Shown one piece after another: positions 8,554-16,798 of a stretch of 41,603 bases of DNA. The stretch is from assembly GCA_021372395.1 (NCBI GenBank), contig JAJFUP010000075.1, positions 1 through 41,603 of the forward strand. The letters are read 5' to 3'. How positions within the stretch are numbered: position 1 is the first letter of the stretch; every line of letters begins with the position of its first letter. This DNA comes from Deltaproteobacteria bacterium. Its GTDB lineage: Bacteria; Desulfobacterota; Desulfomonilia; UBA1062. Made by a program: the position numbers and the translations under genes. The notes under the pieces were generated by a model that was not told the origin of the DNA, did no database searches, and saw nothing but the letters and a program-made list of their open reading frames with translations.

Positions 8554-8636
8554 GTATGCTCCTGACATCAGACGTTACTTATCCAATGAAACACGAAAGA
8601 ACCGATCCCCCTGGCCGTGGTGTGGAAACCGCAGGT

Positions 8637-9479
8637 TCAGAGGTCAAAGCTGAGGATGCTCCCTGTTCCGCAGGGCTGAAAGACCTCTGCATGGTGTTTC
8701 CTGAGGTGCTCGGTTGCCACCTCTCCCGTGCAGTGGCACGGTGCCAGGAGCCCGATACCCAACTTCTTCAGGGCCTGTGCCGTGGCATCGATTCTCCCGG
8801 TACTCGAATTCATGAGGTGCATGCCCCCGACCACTGCACGGACGGTATGTATACCGCTCAGCCGCCGCATGAACTCTATGGTGTTGACCACCCCCGCGTG
8901 GGCGCACCCCAGGATCACGACAAGCCCCTTGCTTGTTTCCAACCACAGGGACTGATCGTCATGAATGTGGTCCGGAGTACTGCAGTTCTCGTCGAGCCAG
9001 AAGTCTTCGCCGATAGTCTCGAAGTCGGTCTCCCTGGGGACAGGACCTGTTATGAATGCATGCTCGGAGATGCGGGTGGGTTTTCCTGTCCAGCGACATT
9101 GAGCGTGTTTGGCTTCGAGGGCCTTCCGCGAGGGATCCGGCATGCCGATCTGCAGAACGGAGTTCGGGGCGAGCCTGATGTACCGGGTGACGAGCGCGTC
9201 GGGGTGGAGGTAAATTCGGACATCCGGACACTTCGTCAGTGCGTGGGCGATGCCGCCCGTGTGATCGAAGTGCCCGTGGCTCACCACCAGGAAGTCGGCT
9301 TGTTCGAGGGGGACATTGATCCGCTCCGCGTTCCGGGCGAAATTGTCACTCTGACCGGTGTCGAAGAGGATCTTCACCCCGTCAACCTCGATCCACAGCG
9401 ATAACCCATACTCAGGTTTCAAGCCATCGTCATGCGCAATATTTTCTGAAAGGACCGTGATGCGGCAGGTATCGACCAT
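8637..9479 (-). CDS. Metallo-beta-lactamase-fold hydrolase, dihydropteroate-phosphate synthase-like
   Basis: 280 residues. The metal-binding motif SHGHFDHTGG (HxHxDH) is intact, with later His ligands in GCAHAGVVN and near the C-terminal PCHCTGE. The overall plan, including ILFDTGQSDNFARNAERI and GGMHLMNSS, matches the archaeal/bacterial MBL subgroup that includes the 7,8-dihydropterin-6-methyl (beta-D-ribofuranosyl)-aminobenzene phosphate synthase. The true substrate is unknown. AGGAGG precedes the ATG at 9479. In the operon it follows the small NifX protein by 154 bases. A decayed C-terminal piece of a related gene sits in the second module at 24003. Confidence 0.85.
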   Translation of the reverse strand: MVDTCRITVLSENIAHDDGLKPEYGLSLWIEVDGVKILFDTGQSDNFARNAERINVPLEQADFLVVSHGHFDHTGGIAHALTKCPDVRIYLHPDALVTRYIRLAPNSVLQIGMPDPSRKALEAKHAQCRWTGKPTRISEHAFITGPVPRETDFETIGEDFWLDENCSTPDHIHDDQSLWLETSKGLVVILGCAHAGVVNTIEFMRRLSGIHTVRAVVGGMHLMNSSTGRIDATAQALKKLGIGLLAPCHCTGEVATEHLRKHHAEVFQPCGTGSILSFDL

Positions 9480-9633
9480 ACCCGAACCTCCTCTTTCTCA
9501 GGCAACGACCAGCCAGCAGATAACCTGTAACCCGTTAGTCTGCCTGACGGAATCAATCAAGAGCGATCAGAGGGGAATGGAGCGGCCATGCTGAGAATCG
9601 TATCCCATTCAGGCCGCTCTTTCCCCGCCCATT

Positions 9634-9972
9634 TCAGTGATCGCAGATGTTTTCCCCGGACTGGAGAATACCCGAGAGATAGTCAGCCACCAGCTTTTCA
9701 GGGATTTCCGCTGGCGCTCCCACGACGACACTGATCCCATTTTCTTTAAACAACTGCTGGGCCCGCGATCCCATGCCGCCGGCGATGATGACCGTTGCCC
9801 CGCGATCGTGAAGCCACTTGGGGAGCAATCCCGGCTCGTGTACGGGAGCAGGGATTTCCTCCTTCTTGAGAATGGCCTTGGTCTGCTCGTCAATGTCGTA
9901 CAGAGCGAACTTCTCGCAGTGTCCAAAGTGCATACAGAGTCTTTCGTCATGGACCGGTAAAGCGATTCGCAT
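9634..9972 (-). CDS. NifX/NifB-type (ORP-family) cluster-binding protein
   Basis: 112 residues of the dinitrogenase iron-molybdenum cofactor family (IALPVHDERLCMHFGHCEKF, then ATVIIAGGMGSRAQQLF and VVVGAPAE). In Desulfovibrio MrpORP a similar domain is fused to the C-terminus of Mrp; here it begins 12 bases after the Mrp stop as a separate gene with its own GGAGG site. The CxHFGHC motif near residues 13-19 and a C-terminal ENICDH could bind metal. Inferred role: carrier or acceptor of the metal cluster built on the adjacent ATPases. Confidence 0.88.
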   Translation of the reverse strand: MRIALPVHDERLCMHFGHCEKFALYDIDEQTKAILKKEEIPAPVHEPGLLPKWLHDRGATVIIAGGMGSRAQQLFKENGISVVVGAPAEIPEKLVADYLSGILQSGENICDH

Positions 9973-9984
9973 ACTATCCTCCGA

Positions 9985-11268
9985 TTAATTGATTTCTTCT
10001 TTGTGATCATCCATGCCGGGCGAGTCTTTGTCTGAAAGGGCCAGGATCGGCCGGATAATCTTTTCAAAGGCCTTGGCGGTCTGGGAGAGGGCGTACTGAT
10101 GGACAAACGGGGTCCCCTCGTCGCACGCCTTGCCGATGGACGCATCCAGGGGGATGCGGCCGAGAAATTTCACCCCCATTTCGCGTGCCATCGTCTCCCC
10201 TCCCCCGGAATTGAAGATGTCTGTCACCTCTGCGCACTTGGGACAGACGAAACCGCTCATGTTCTCAACCACCCCCAGCACCGGCATGTCGAGGGCCCTG
10301 CAGAAGGAGATGGATCTCCTCACATCGGCGGTTGCCACGTCCTGCGGGGTGGTGACGATGAGGGCGCCGTCGGCATTGCCGATGAGCTGGCAGATGGACA
10401 GCGGCTCGTCGCCCGTCCCGGGGGGGGAATCCACCACGAGGTAGTCCAGTTCGCCCCACTCCACGTCCGCGAGAAACTGCTTTATGACCCCCATCTTCAT
10501 GGGTCCGCGCCATATCACCGCATCGTCGGTGCTGCCCAGAAGGAGGCCTATGGACATGACCTTCAGACCCCCGATCTCAATGGGGATCATTGCCTCGTTC
10601 TCCACCTTCATCTTGGCATTTTCGAGATGGAGCATCTTCGGTACGCTGGGGCCATGGATATCGATGTCGAGCAGGCCCACCCGTTTGCCTTCAAGAGACA
10701 GCGAAACCGCCAGGTTGACGGCCACCGTGCTCTTGCCTACGCCCCCCTTGCCCGACAGCACGAGGATCTTGTGTCTTATTTGGCAGAGGCGTCGCTTTAG
10801 GGCCTGGCGTTCCTCAAAATCCTTGCTGCTCTCCCCGGGTTTGGTGGCCTTTGCGGTACAGTCCGCTTTGCTGCAGGAGCCGCAGGATGCTTTTGCTTTG
10901 GATTTCTTCTGCACATTGAAGTCCACAAGGGCAGCCTTGAGCGTGTTGGATGCCAGGAGTGCGCAGTGGGTGGATTCTTCGGAGAGATTAACCAGCGCGT
11001 CCAGGATTTCCTTCTGCCCGATCCGGGCGGCCTCATCGATATGCCTGCCCCGGGCCAGGGTTGCCGCCGTGTAGCCGCAGGCGCTCGAGTGATCGCACCC
11101 GTCGGTGGTAAAGGTGACTTTTGTGATATGGTCACCCTCGACTTTCAGCCAGAACTCCATGGTGTCTCCACACGGCCCGGTGATGCGGGCGTGTCCATCG
11201 GGGTTTTTCATGGGCCCGAAGGTGTTCTCCAGACCAGCAGGATCCCCGGTTATGCAATCATGTGACAT
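9985..11268 (-). CDS. IscU-like scaffold fused to Mrp/NBP35 iron-sulfur carrier ATPase
   Basis: 427 residues in two parts. Residues ~25-120 resemble an IscU/NifU N-terminal scaffold, with Cys in GPCGDTMEF, GCDHSSACGYTAA and THCALLAS at about the spacing of the three IscU ligands. A Cys-rich linker (CGSCSKADC) resembles the NBP35 N-terminal cluster motif. The ATPase domain has Walker A GKGGVGKST, switch LLDIDIHGPS and Walker B-like VVDSPPGTGDE, then the CPKC pair that bridges an iron-sulfur cluster between Mrp subunits. Mrp proteins build and hand over 4Fe-4S clusters. ATG at 11268 overlaps the preceding MinD gene by 19 bases, so translation is coupled. Confidence 0.9.
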   Translation of the reverse strand: MSHDCITGDPAGLENTFGPMKNPDGHARITGPCGDTMEFWLKVEGDHITKVTFTTDGCDHSSACGYTAATLARGRHIDEAARIGQKEILDALVNLSEESTHCALLASNTLKAALVDFNVQKKSKAKASCGSCSKADCTAKATKPGESSKDFEERQALKRRLCQIRHKILVLSGKGGVGKSTVAVNLAVSLSLEGKRVGLLDIDIHGPSVPKMLHLENAKMKVENEAMIPIEIGGLKVMSIGLLLGSTDDAVIWRGPMKMGVIKQFLADVEWGELDYLVVDSPPGTGDEPLSICQLIGNADGALIVTTPQDVATADVRRSISFCRALDMPVLGVVENMSGFVCPKCAEVTDIFNSGGGETMAREMGVKFLGRIPLDASIGKACDEGTPFVHQYALSQTAKAFEKIIRPILALSDKDSPGMDDHKEEIN

Positions 11269-12134
11269 AGTTCTTCCCATCCTTTCCTGATGTCGTGTGC
11301 TGCCAGTGTATCATCATGCTCAACAACGGCTTGGCCGTGTACCTGCGCCTGCGTGACGGAGCGGTCATAGTGGATCCTGCCGATGACGGGGGCGTTGCAG
11401 CGTGCGGCCTCGTGCTCGATATCCTCGGTCATGTCCGGGTTCAGGTCCCACTTGTTCACGCACACCGCAGACCTGACGTTGAAATGCCTTCCCAGTTCGA
11501 GCACTCGCTTCATGTCGTGAATCCCCGAGAGGGTCGGCTCCGTTACCACGACCACGAGGGAGGCCCCGGTGATGGAGGCGATGACCGGGCAGCCGATGCC
11601 CGGGGAGCCGTCGACAATGACCAGATCTTTGCCCTGTTCCCTGGCAAGCTGCTGGGCCTTTGAGCGGACAATGGTGACGAGTTTGCCCGAATTCTCGGCC
11701 CCGATATCGAGCCTGGCGTGGACCATGGGACCGCAGCGGGTGGCCGAGACATACCACTGGCCGCAGGTCCGCTCGGGGAAATCAATGGCATTCTCGGGGC
11801 AGAACCTCACGCACACCCCGCATCCCTCGCAGGAGATCGCATCGATGGTGTAGTGATCGTCTTGCCCCTGCTCTTTTGTCTTCAGAACCGCATCATACCG
11901 GCAATTGTCCATGCACACCCCGCACCGGGTGCAGTCTTGCCGGCGGATGTGCGCCACTCTCCCGCTTTGAAATACATGCGTCTCGCTGACCATCGGAGAG
12001 AGGATGAGGTGAAGGTCTGATGCGTCCACATCGCAATCGGCAAGCACCGCATCCTTTGCCAGCACAGCGTACGATGCCACGATGCTCGTCTTGCCCGTTC
12101 CCCCTTTTCCGCTTATGACCACGATCTCTTTCAT
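11250..12134 (-). CDS. MinD-superfamily ATPase with inserted ferredoxin domain (second copy)
   Basis: 294 residues. The deviant Walker A is GKGGTGKTS. After the first switch region (ADCDVDASDLHLIL) a two-cluster ferredoxin insert appears at about residues 65-115: CTRCGVCMDNC and CEGCGVCVRFCPENAI. The ATPase fold then resumes with IVDGSPGIGCPVI. Such Fe-S MinD proteins occur in pairs in ORP loci of sulfate reducers (DVU2103/2104 type), where they form part of the ORP complex. Here the pair is adjacent (21-base gap) and precedes Mrp. Inferred role: ATP-driven cluster assembly or delivery. Confidence 0.9.
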   Translation of the reverse strand: MKEIVVISGKGGTGKTSIVASYAVLAKDAVLADCDVDASDLHLILSPMVSETHVFQSGRVAHIRRQDCTRCGVCMDNCRYDAVLKTKEQGQDDHYTIDAISCEGCGVCVRFCPENAIDFPERTCGQWYVSATRCGPMVHARLDIGAENSGKLVTIVRSKAQQLAREQGKDLVIVDGSPGIGCPVIASITGASLVVVVTEPTLSGIHDMKRVLELGRHFNVRSAVCVNKWDLNPDMTEDIEHEAARCNAPVIGRIHYDRSVTQAQVHGQAVVEHDDTLAAHDIRKGWEELCHMIA

Positions 12135-12155
12135 GATGACCTGCTTTTTCTCATG

Positions 12156-13031
12156 CTAATCGCACCGCCTTGAGCTGCATTGCTCTTTTTCCCCGCAGCG
12201 GATCGTTCCCGTGATGACCTTGTAGAGGTCTTCGAATTGCACAGCGAGCTCCGGCAGGGCCCTGACTGCCGGCACCCCGCGGGAGTAAGCCTGTGCGATC
12301 CTGAGGTCGTCCGGGATCGTCAGGAGGATGGAGATTCTTTCCCCTGTGCAGTATTCCTCCACTCGCGCATCTCCGATATCGCACCGATTGATAATGACCC
12401 CGAGCGGCAGCCCGAGCTTGCGTATGGTGTCGACCGCCAGCTTCAGGTCGTGGAGGCCGAAGGGGGTCGGCTCGGTCACGAGGAGGACAAAGTCGGCGTC
12501 CCGAACGGCTTCGATCACCGGGCACGAGGTTCCCGGGGGGCAGTCGATGATCGTTGTGCCGACCGTGAGAACATACTGCTTCACTGCCCTGATGATCGGA
12601 GGCGACATGGCCTGGCCGATGTTCATTCTTCCCTGGATGAACTCAAGATCGCCGGACACCCCTGCCTCCACTGCTCCCACCACGCGCGGGACCTCGGTGA
12701 TGGCCGATACCGGGCAGATCTTCATGCACCCGCCGCAGCCGTGACAGAGTTCGGGGAACGGATACGCGCACCCCCCGACACAGGCAATGGCATTGTACTC
12801 GCAGAACGCTGAACACTCGCCGCAGCCCGTACACGTATCTTCATTCACCGACGGCACGGGTACGGTGACAGGATGAGCTTCCTTGATGTCCGGCTTCAAA
12901 AAGATATGGCAGTTGGGCTCTTCCACGTCGCAGTCGAGCAGGCGCACATGGCCCGGAATACACAGGGCGAGGTTGACGGCGACCGTGGTCTTGCCCGTTC
13001 CCCCTTTTCCCGAGGCGATGGCTATCCTCAT
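12156..13031 (-). CDS. MinD-superfamily ATPase with inserted ferredoxin domain (first copy)
   Basis: 291 residues, paralogue of the following gene. Walker A GKGGTGKTT; LLDCDVEEPNCHIFL; two 4Fe-4S motifs, CTGCGECSAFCEYNAI and CHGCGGCMKICPVSAI, with extra Cys between them (ACVGGCAYPF); then IIDCPPGTSCPVIEA. The ferredoxin insert sits at the same place in both proteins, so they probably act as a heterodimer. The C-terminus is Cys-rich (RCGEKEQCSSRRCD), which the second copy lacks. The gene lies 12 bases below the 120-residue NifX protein. Confidence 0.9.
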   Translation of the reverse strand: MRIAIASGKGGTGKTTVAVNLALCIPGHVRLLDCDVEEPNCHIFLKPDIKEAHPVTVPVPSVNEDTCTGCGECSAFCEYNAIACVGGCAYPFPELCHGCGGCMKICPVSAITEVPRVVGAVEAGVSGDLEFIQGRMNIGQAMSPPIIRAVKQYVLTVGTTIIDCPPGTSCPVIEAVRDADFVLLVTEPTPFGLHDLKLAVDTIRKLGLPLGVIINRCDIGDARVEEYCTGERISILLTIPDDLRIAQAYSRGVPAVRALPELAVQFEDLYKVITGTIRCGEKEQCSSRRCD

Positions 13032-13043
13032 GAGGCGGTCATC

Positions 13044-13406
13044 CTATGCCCAGTGACCATCGACATTCGCAGCGGTTGCCTCGGTGAGCTTGCCTGAGTT
13101 GAATTGATCGACAGCCTCACCGACAGTGCCTTTGGCTCCGGTATAAATTTTTATGCCTGCCGCCTGAAGCGCACGGAATGCCTTTGGTCCGCAGTTGCCG
13201 GTGATCAGGCATTTTGCGCCGAGCCGCGACACCTTCTCCGCTGCCTGGATCCCCGCCCCCTGAGGGGCATTCAGGTTCTGGGCGTTATCAACGGCCTGGA
13301 AATCGCCGCTTTCGGTATCGATGCAGATAAAGTACCCGGCGCGACCGAACCGGGGGTCCATCTGCGCATGGAGGTCTGTTCCACTGGATGTAATGACTAT
13401 CTTCAT
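13044..13406 (-). CDS. NifX/NifB-type (ORP-family) protein
   Basis: 120 residues with the complete family pattern: MKIVITSSGTDLHAQMDPRFGRA-type N-terminus, GAGIQAAEKV, and CLITGNCGPKAFRALQAAGI. This form, with PRFGRA and TGNCGP, is the one closest to the Desulfovibrio orange protein that holds a Mo-Cu-sulfur cluster noncovalently. Its close paralogue is at 23507, in the second module. AAGGAG precedes the ATG. It is followed by the two MinD ATPases, its likely maturation partners. Confidence 0.92.
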   Translation of the reverse strand: MKIVITSSGTDLHAQMDPRFGRAGYFICIDTESGDFQAVDNAQNLNAPQGAGIQAAEKVSRLGAKCLITGNCGPKAFRALQAAGIKIYTGAKGTVGEAVDQFNSGKLTEATAANVDGHWA

Positions 13407-13460
13407 ATGATGTGCTCCTTTTCTGTCTGTTGTTATGCCCGGTATCTTCTTTTCCCGGCG

Positions 13461-13652
13461 CTATCTCTGCCGAGTATTCCCCTGACCTCTTCTCCTTCCG
13501 GGTCCGCGGCTCGCTGGGGTCGATTCCCCCTGTTTGGGCTCCGATTGAGGGGTTTCGTTTCCCGGGGATATCCCCCTTCCGCCACACTGCCCCATGCCTC
13601 TGCCCGTTTTTGCTCCTAGGCCTCTCGGCCCTGTTCCATCACCTCTCGGCAT
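13461..13652 (-). CDS. Small Gly/Arg-rich DUF5320-like protein
   Basis: 63 residues starting MPRGDGTGPRGLGAKTGRGM, the usual N-terminus of DUF5320 proteins, which accompany NifX/ORP proteins in many anaerobes. The remainder is low-complexity Gly, Arg, Pro and Gln. AGGAGG precedes the ATG at 13652; a longer frame from 13739 lacks support. It overlaps the end of the upstream hypothetical gene by 14 bases. The counterpart at 23030 is longer and has a predicted C-terminal coiled coil, which is missing here. Confidence 0.75.
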   Translation of the reverse strand: MPRGDGTGPRGLGAKTGRGMGQCGGRGISPGNETPQSEPKQGESTPASRGPGRRRGQGNTRQR

Positions 13653-13941
13653 CGTCGTTCCTCCTTTCCTGGAATTCGATTTCCAGGCGGTCCTCTTTCG
13701 GGGTTTCTTCTGTCTCCACGCGAGGCACATTCCCTCCAAACGTGATTCTCTTTGCCCCGGATAGTTTCTTTATGACTCTTTTTGCAGCATTCCTCAGATA
13801 CCCGTTCGGATCAGTCAGGTCCCAGGCGATGAGCCCGAGGATGGCCGGCCCTATCGAGCCTTTGCCGCGAAGCAGTCGTCCCCCCGCCTGGAGCCCCCCT
13901 CGCAGGCGTAAACGGTATCTCATGGTCTGTCGCATGATCAT
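13639..13941 (-). CDS. Hypothetical protein of the ORP-type operon
   Basis: 100 residues, not recognised. It begins MIMRQTMRYRLRLRGG, has a basic N-terminal half, a short hydrophobic stretch (IGPAILGLIAWDL) too short and polar-flanked for a sure membrane helix, and a charged C-terminus (EETPKEDRLEIEFQERRNDD). ATG at 13941 has AAGGAG seven bases upstream; an in-frame start at 14013 would overlap the NifX gene. Overlap with the next gene and the even spacing show it is part of the operon. Predicted pI and the basic N-terminus might suit nucleic acid or protein contact, but no function is proposed. Confidence 0.65.
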   Translation of the reverse strand: MIMRQTMRYRLRLRGGLQAGGRLLRGKGSIGPAILGLIAWDLTDPNGYLRNAAKRVIKKLSGAKRITFGGNVPRVETEETPKEDRLEIEFQERRNDDAER

Positions 13942-13987
13942 AACCGCTCCTTCTTTTTTACGGCGCAGAGATCCGCCGGCATCCGCT

Positions 13988-14383
13988 TCAGTCATGATGG
14001 TCCTCACGGTCATCTTGTTTTCCGCTGCACCGTTGCCGCCTTCCCTGCCGTCTACACCCCGGCATGGTCAGCTCGGGGGCTGGCAGACCATCACTCATGA
14101 AGGCGTTTATGACCTCCTGGATATCGCCCGCGATAAAGGAAATAACCTTGATTCCGCAAGCACTGAAGGCGCTTGCCAACGGTCTGGATATGGCCCCGCA
14201 GATCAGGGTGTCCACCTTCAGCTCGGCGAGCCTGGATGTCTTATGCATCGGTTCGTCGTGCTCGAACGACGCCTCCTCCCGAGCTATGACTCCATCGTTT
14301 CTCAGTTCAAGGAGAAGAATCCGCCGCGACACATCGAAGACCGGGGATATCCGACCATTGAAGATCGACAAGGCCACCTTCAT
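13988..14383 (-). CDS. NifX/NifB-type protein, first gene of the ORP-type operon
   Basis: 131 residues of the variant NifX type that begins MKVALSIFNGRISPVFDVS and carries VDTLICGAISRPLA and VISFIAGDIQEVINAFM. The C-terminus is Cys/Arg-rich (MPGCRRQGRRQRCSG). The same variant, with the same SPVFDV motif and MPGC tail, is the first gene of the second module (22588). Each copy therefore lies directly behind a sigma-54 promoter, which suggests it was part of the ancestral module. Role inferred as metal-cluster carrier or sensor. Confidence 0.88.
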   Translation of the reverse strand: MKVALSIFNGRISPVFDVSRRILLLELRNDGVIAREEASFEHDEPMHKTSRLAELKVDTLICGAISRPLASAFSACGIKVISFIAGDIQEVINAFMSDGLPAPELTMPGCRRQGRRQRCSGKQDDREDHHD

Positions 14384-14426
14384 TCCGTTTCACCCTTGAT
14401 GAACTGTTCCATACTGGGAAAGAAGA

Positions 14427-14441
14427 GCAACTCTTGTGCCA
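14427..14441 (-). promoter_or_regulatory. Sigma-54 promoter of the ORP-type operon
   Basis: Minus-strand TGGCACAAGAGTTGC matches the -24/-12 consensus (TGGCAC, five bases, TTGC) exactly. The predicted start is near 14415, giving a leader of about 32 bases before the ATG at 14383. The next gene upstream on the same strand is a sigma-54 activator. Confidence 0.9.
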
Positions 14442-14533
14442 GGTGTTCCCGGGAAGGGACATTCGTCTATAAAAACCCTGATAACAAATAGGTAGGGGGA
14501 ATCTGTGGATGGGGTACACGGCAAGGAGAGCGG

Positions 14534-14561
14534 TGCAAAAATACGACGGAATGGGTTTGCA
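14534..14561. promoter_or_regulatory. Possible activator site (TGCAAA ... TTTGCA)
   Basis: TGCAAA at 14534-14539 and TTTGCA at 14556-14561 form an inverted repeat with a 16-base spacer, centred about 105 bases upstream of the sigma-54 -24 element. The divergent promoter at 22561 has a similar arrangement (GCAATA, 15 bases, TATTGC). Only the arm sequences and spacing support this. Confidence 0.4.
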
Positions 14562-14580
14562 GAGGCGCGCGAGAGCTACT

Positions 14581-15969
14581 CTATTCAGAGGGCCGGCGGG
14601 AGCGTCCGTCCTGCTCGGGGAGATCGATGCCGAGGCGCCTGACCTTTCGGAACAGGGTGCTCTTGTGCATGCCGAGCTCGCGGGCGGTTGCGAGCCTGTT
14701 ATAGTTGTTCCTTCGCAGCGCGTCGGTGATGGTTCTGGCCTCCATGGTTCTCATGGCGGCATGGATAGTTGTGCCGTGGGGCGGTGGAGAAACCCGCGGA
14801 AAGATCTCTTCCGGCAGATGGTCCTGCCTGATTTTTCCCCTGTTGCACATAACGAAGGCATGTTCGATGATGTTTTCCAGCTCCCGGACATTTCCCGGGA
14901 AGTCATGGGCCATCAGGTACGCAATTGCCTCGGCGCCGATACCTGTTAGGGATTTCCCCTGCAGGGCGTTAAACCGCGCAATGAAATGGTCGACCAGCAA
15001 GGGGATGTCCTCTTTGCGTTTTCTCAAGGGAGGGAGCTCTATTTTCACCACATTGATCCGGTAGTAGAGGTCCTGCCGGAAGACGCCCCTTTTCACCTGG
15101 GCGGCCAGATCCCGGTTGGTGGCAGCGATCACCCGCACGTCGGCCTTGAGCGGTCTTGTCCCCCCCAGCGGCTCATAGATCCTGTCCTGGAGAACCCTGA
15201 GGAGCTTCACCTGCAGGGCCTGGCTGATCTCGCCGATCTCATCGAGGAGGATGGATCCTCCTTCGGCGAGTGCGAAGCGGCCGGGCTTGTCCTTGTCTGC
15301 GCCGGTGAAGGCCCCTGCCTTGTAGCCGAACAGCTCTGATTCCAGAAGCGTATCCGGCAGGGCACCGCAGTTGATCGCGATAAAGGGTTTTTTGCTCCGG
15401 GAGCTGAACGCGTGAATCGCCCGTGCCAGGAGCTCCTTCCCGGTTCCGGTCTCCCCAAGGAGCAGCACGGTGCTGTCACTGGCGGCCACGTGAGGGAGGA
15501 TGTCGAATATCCTGCGCATGGATGCGCTTCTGCTCACCAGGTCGCCGATCTTGAAACGTCCTTCGATCTCCTTCCTGAGCTCTTCCACCAGGCTCAGGTC
15601 GCGGAAGGTCTCTGCTCCGCCGATGATGCGGCCTTCGGCATCCCGAAGGATCGCGGTGGATACGCTGATGGGTATGCGATGCCCATGGGCGTCGACGATG
15701 AAGGCGGATTTGCTGATGATGGGGGAGCCTGTCTCCATGGTGTGCCGCAGGGCGCAGTCCGACTCGCACATGCTCGCCCGGAAGACCTCGGAGCAGGGCT
15801 TGCCCACGGCCTCCTCCCTAGGGACCCCGGTGATCTCCTCAGCTGCGCGGTTGAATGACGTGATGCGCCAAGCACCGTCGACCGTGAAGACCCCGTCGGA
15901 TATGCTCTCCAGTATCGACTCCGTCGGCGCGGGTGATGATGACCGATTCTCTCCCTGTTCCTTTTTCAT
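14581..15969 (-). CDS. PAS-domain sigma-54-dependent activator (first copy)
   Basis: 462 residues. An N-terminal PAS domain (about 15-130: SILESISDGVFTVDG, ITSFNRAAEEITG) carries three Cys (59, 68, 72: GKPCSEVFRASMCESDCAL). The AAA+ domain has Walker A GETGTGKE, the sigma-54 contact loop GAFTGA, Walker B GGSILLDEIGE, and the R-finger region. A Fis-type helix-turn-helix closes it (NNYNRLATARELGMHKSTLFRK). It is the obvious activator of the operon that starts 140 bases beyond its stop. The start is uncertain: ATG at 15969 fits the family, but no clear ribosome site is seen and the frame is open to 16182. Paralogue at 21046. Confidence 0.92.
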   Translation of the reverse strand: MKKEQGENRSSSPAPTESILESISDGVFTVDGAWRITSFNRAAEEITGVPREEAVGKPCSEVFRASMCESDCALRHTMETGSPIISKSAFIVDAHGHRIPISVSTAILRDAEGRIIGGAETFRDLSLVEELRKEIEGRFKIGDLVSRSASMRRIFDILPHVAASDSTVLLLGETGTGKELLARAIHAFSSRSKKPFIAINCGALPDTLLESELFGYKAGAFTGADKDKPGRFALAEGGSILLDEIGEISQALQVKLLRVLQDRIYEPLGGTRPLKADVRVIAATNRDLAAQVKRGVFRQDLYYRINVVKIELPPLRKRKEDIPLLVDHFIARFNALQGKSLTGIGAEAIAYLMAHDFPGNVRELENIIEHAFVMCNRGKIRQDHLPEEIFPRVSPPPHGTTIHAAMRTMEARTITDALRRNNYNRLATARELGMHKSTLFRKVRRLGIDLPEQDGRSRRPSE

Positions 15970-16333
15970 AAGTACGCTGACCCCGTGGCCCGTGATGAAT
16001 CGCTCCTGAAAAGTATGGATATGCCCTCTATGCATTCTACCAGATTGCTCTGCAGACATCACGAGATTTCCCGGGATACGGCCGGAACCAAGATGAATGC
16101 CTGCACTTTCCGATGCGGAGGAGAGGCCTTGGCATGCCATAATCGGCGCATTTGACCGCAGAAACATCGGCTCATGCAACACCGGGCAAGCTTCTCCCCT
16201 TGCCGAGATGCACGACTATGGAACGGGCACCAACGGGGACAGGAGACTGCGAGTGGACCTTTTCCCGACTCACCCCGATTTCACATAGAACGCAGCCGGG
16301 ATTTTCGCCAGGCCCCTGTATTTCACCCGTTGT
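15970..16333. other. Region between activator and exported protein gene
   Basis: 364 bases. The activator frame stays open on the minus strand to 16182, so a longer N-terminus is possible. No promoter consensus, terminator or further gene could be supported here; the activator may be read through from the sigma-54 promoter at 16916. Confidence 0.4.
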
Positions 16334-16798
16334 TCACCTCCTTCTCCAGCCTGACCAGACAGGGACTCCAGCCTTGTTCCTCAGGACCAGGACATCTTTT
16401 CCCCTCTTGACCTCTGCTGCGACGATCCACGTTTTACCGGAATAGCTTGTCTTCGACCCCATCACCTCGACAATGTCGCCTTTCCGGATCTGGGTATCGA
16501 GTCTCCCGACATACCACTCAGGCCCGAGGTGCACCTCCAGGGTTTCCGTGTCCGTCTTCACCATGAGGGCCACGGCCTGATACATGCCTTTCATGGGCGC
16601 AACCGTCGTCAGTTCCGCCACGGTTCCCTTGACGGTCACTATTTTCGACGGGTCGTACATGCGCTGATAGGGTGTTCCCATGCCCCAACCTCCGCTGCCG
16701 TGCCATCTGAACCCCGGGCCACCTTGCGCGAATGCACCAGGCGTGAGAAGAAAGGCGAAGAGCAAGATCGCTGCCGCAAAAATTGTTGACTTTTTCAT
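16334..16798 (-). CDS. Exported OB-fold-like protein behind a sigma-54 promoter
   Basis: 154 residues. Signal peptide MKKSTIFAAAILLFAFLLTP, cleaved near AFA|QGG. A short Gly/Trp/His-rich segment (FRWHGSGGWGMG) follows, then a beta-rich domain: IVTVKGTVAEL, TETLEVHLGPEWYVG, IRKGDIVEVMGSK, WIVAAEVKRG and a Trp/Arg tail. The pattern suggests a small periplasmic OB- or SH3-like barrel; similar sequences (LGPxWY motif) occur near metal and redox proteins, but no function is established. AAGGAGG precedes the ATG. Its promoter at 16916 and its position next to the activator link it to the ORP-type regulon. Confidence 0.78.
   Translation of the reverse strand: MKKSTIFAAAILLFAFLLTPGAFAQGGPGFRWHGSGGWGMGTPYQRMYDPSKIVTVKGTVAELTTVAPMKGMYQAVALMVKTDTETLEVHLGPEWYVGRLDTQIRKGDIVEVMGSKTSYSGKTWIVAAEVKRGKDVLVLRNKAGVPVWSGWRRR

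Noticed and set aside
13412-14491. Plus-strand open frame (359 codons)
   Set aside because: Covers four minus-strand operon genes with ribosome sites and the sigma-54 promoter; composition looks like antisense translation.
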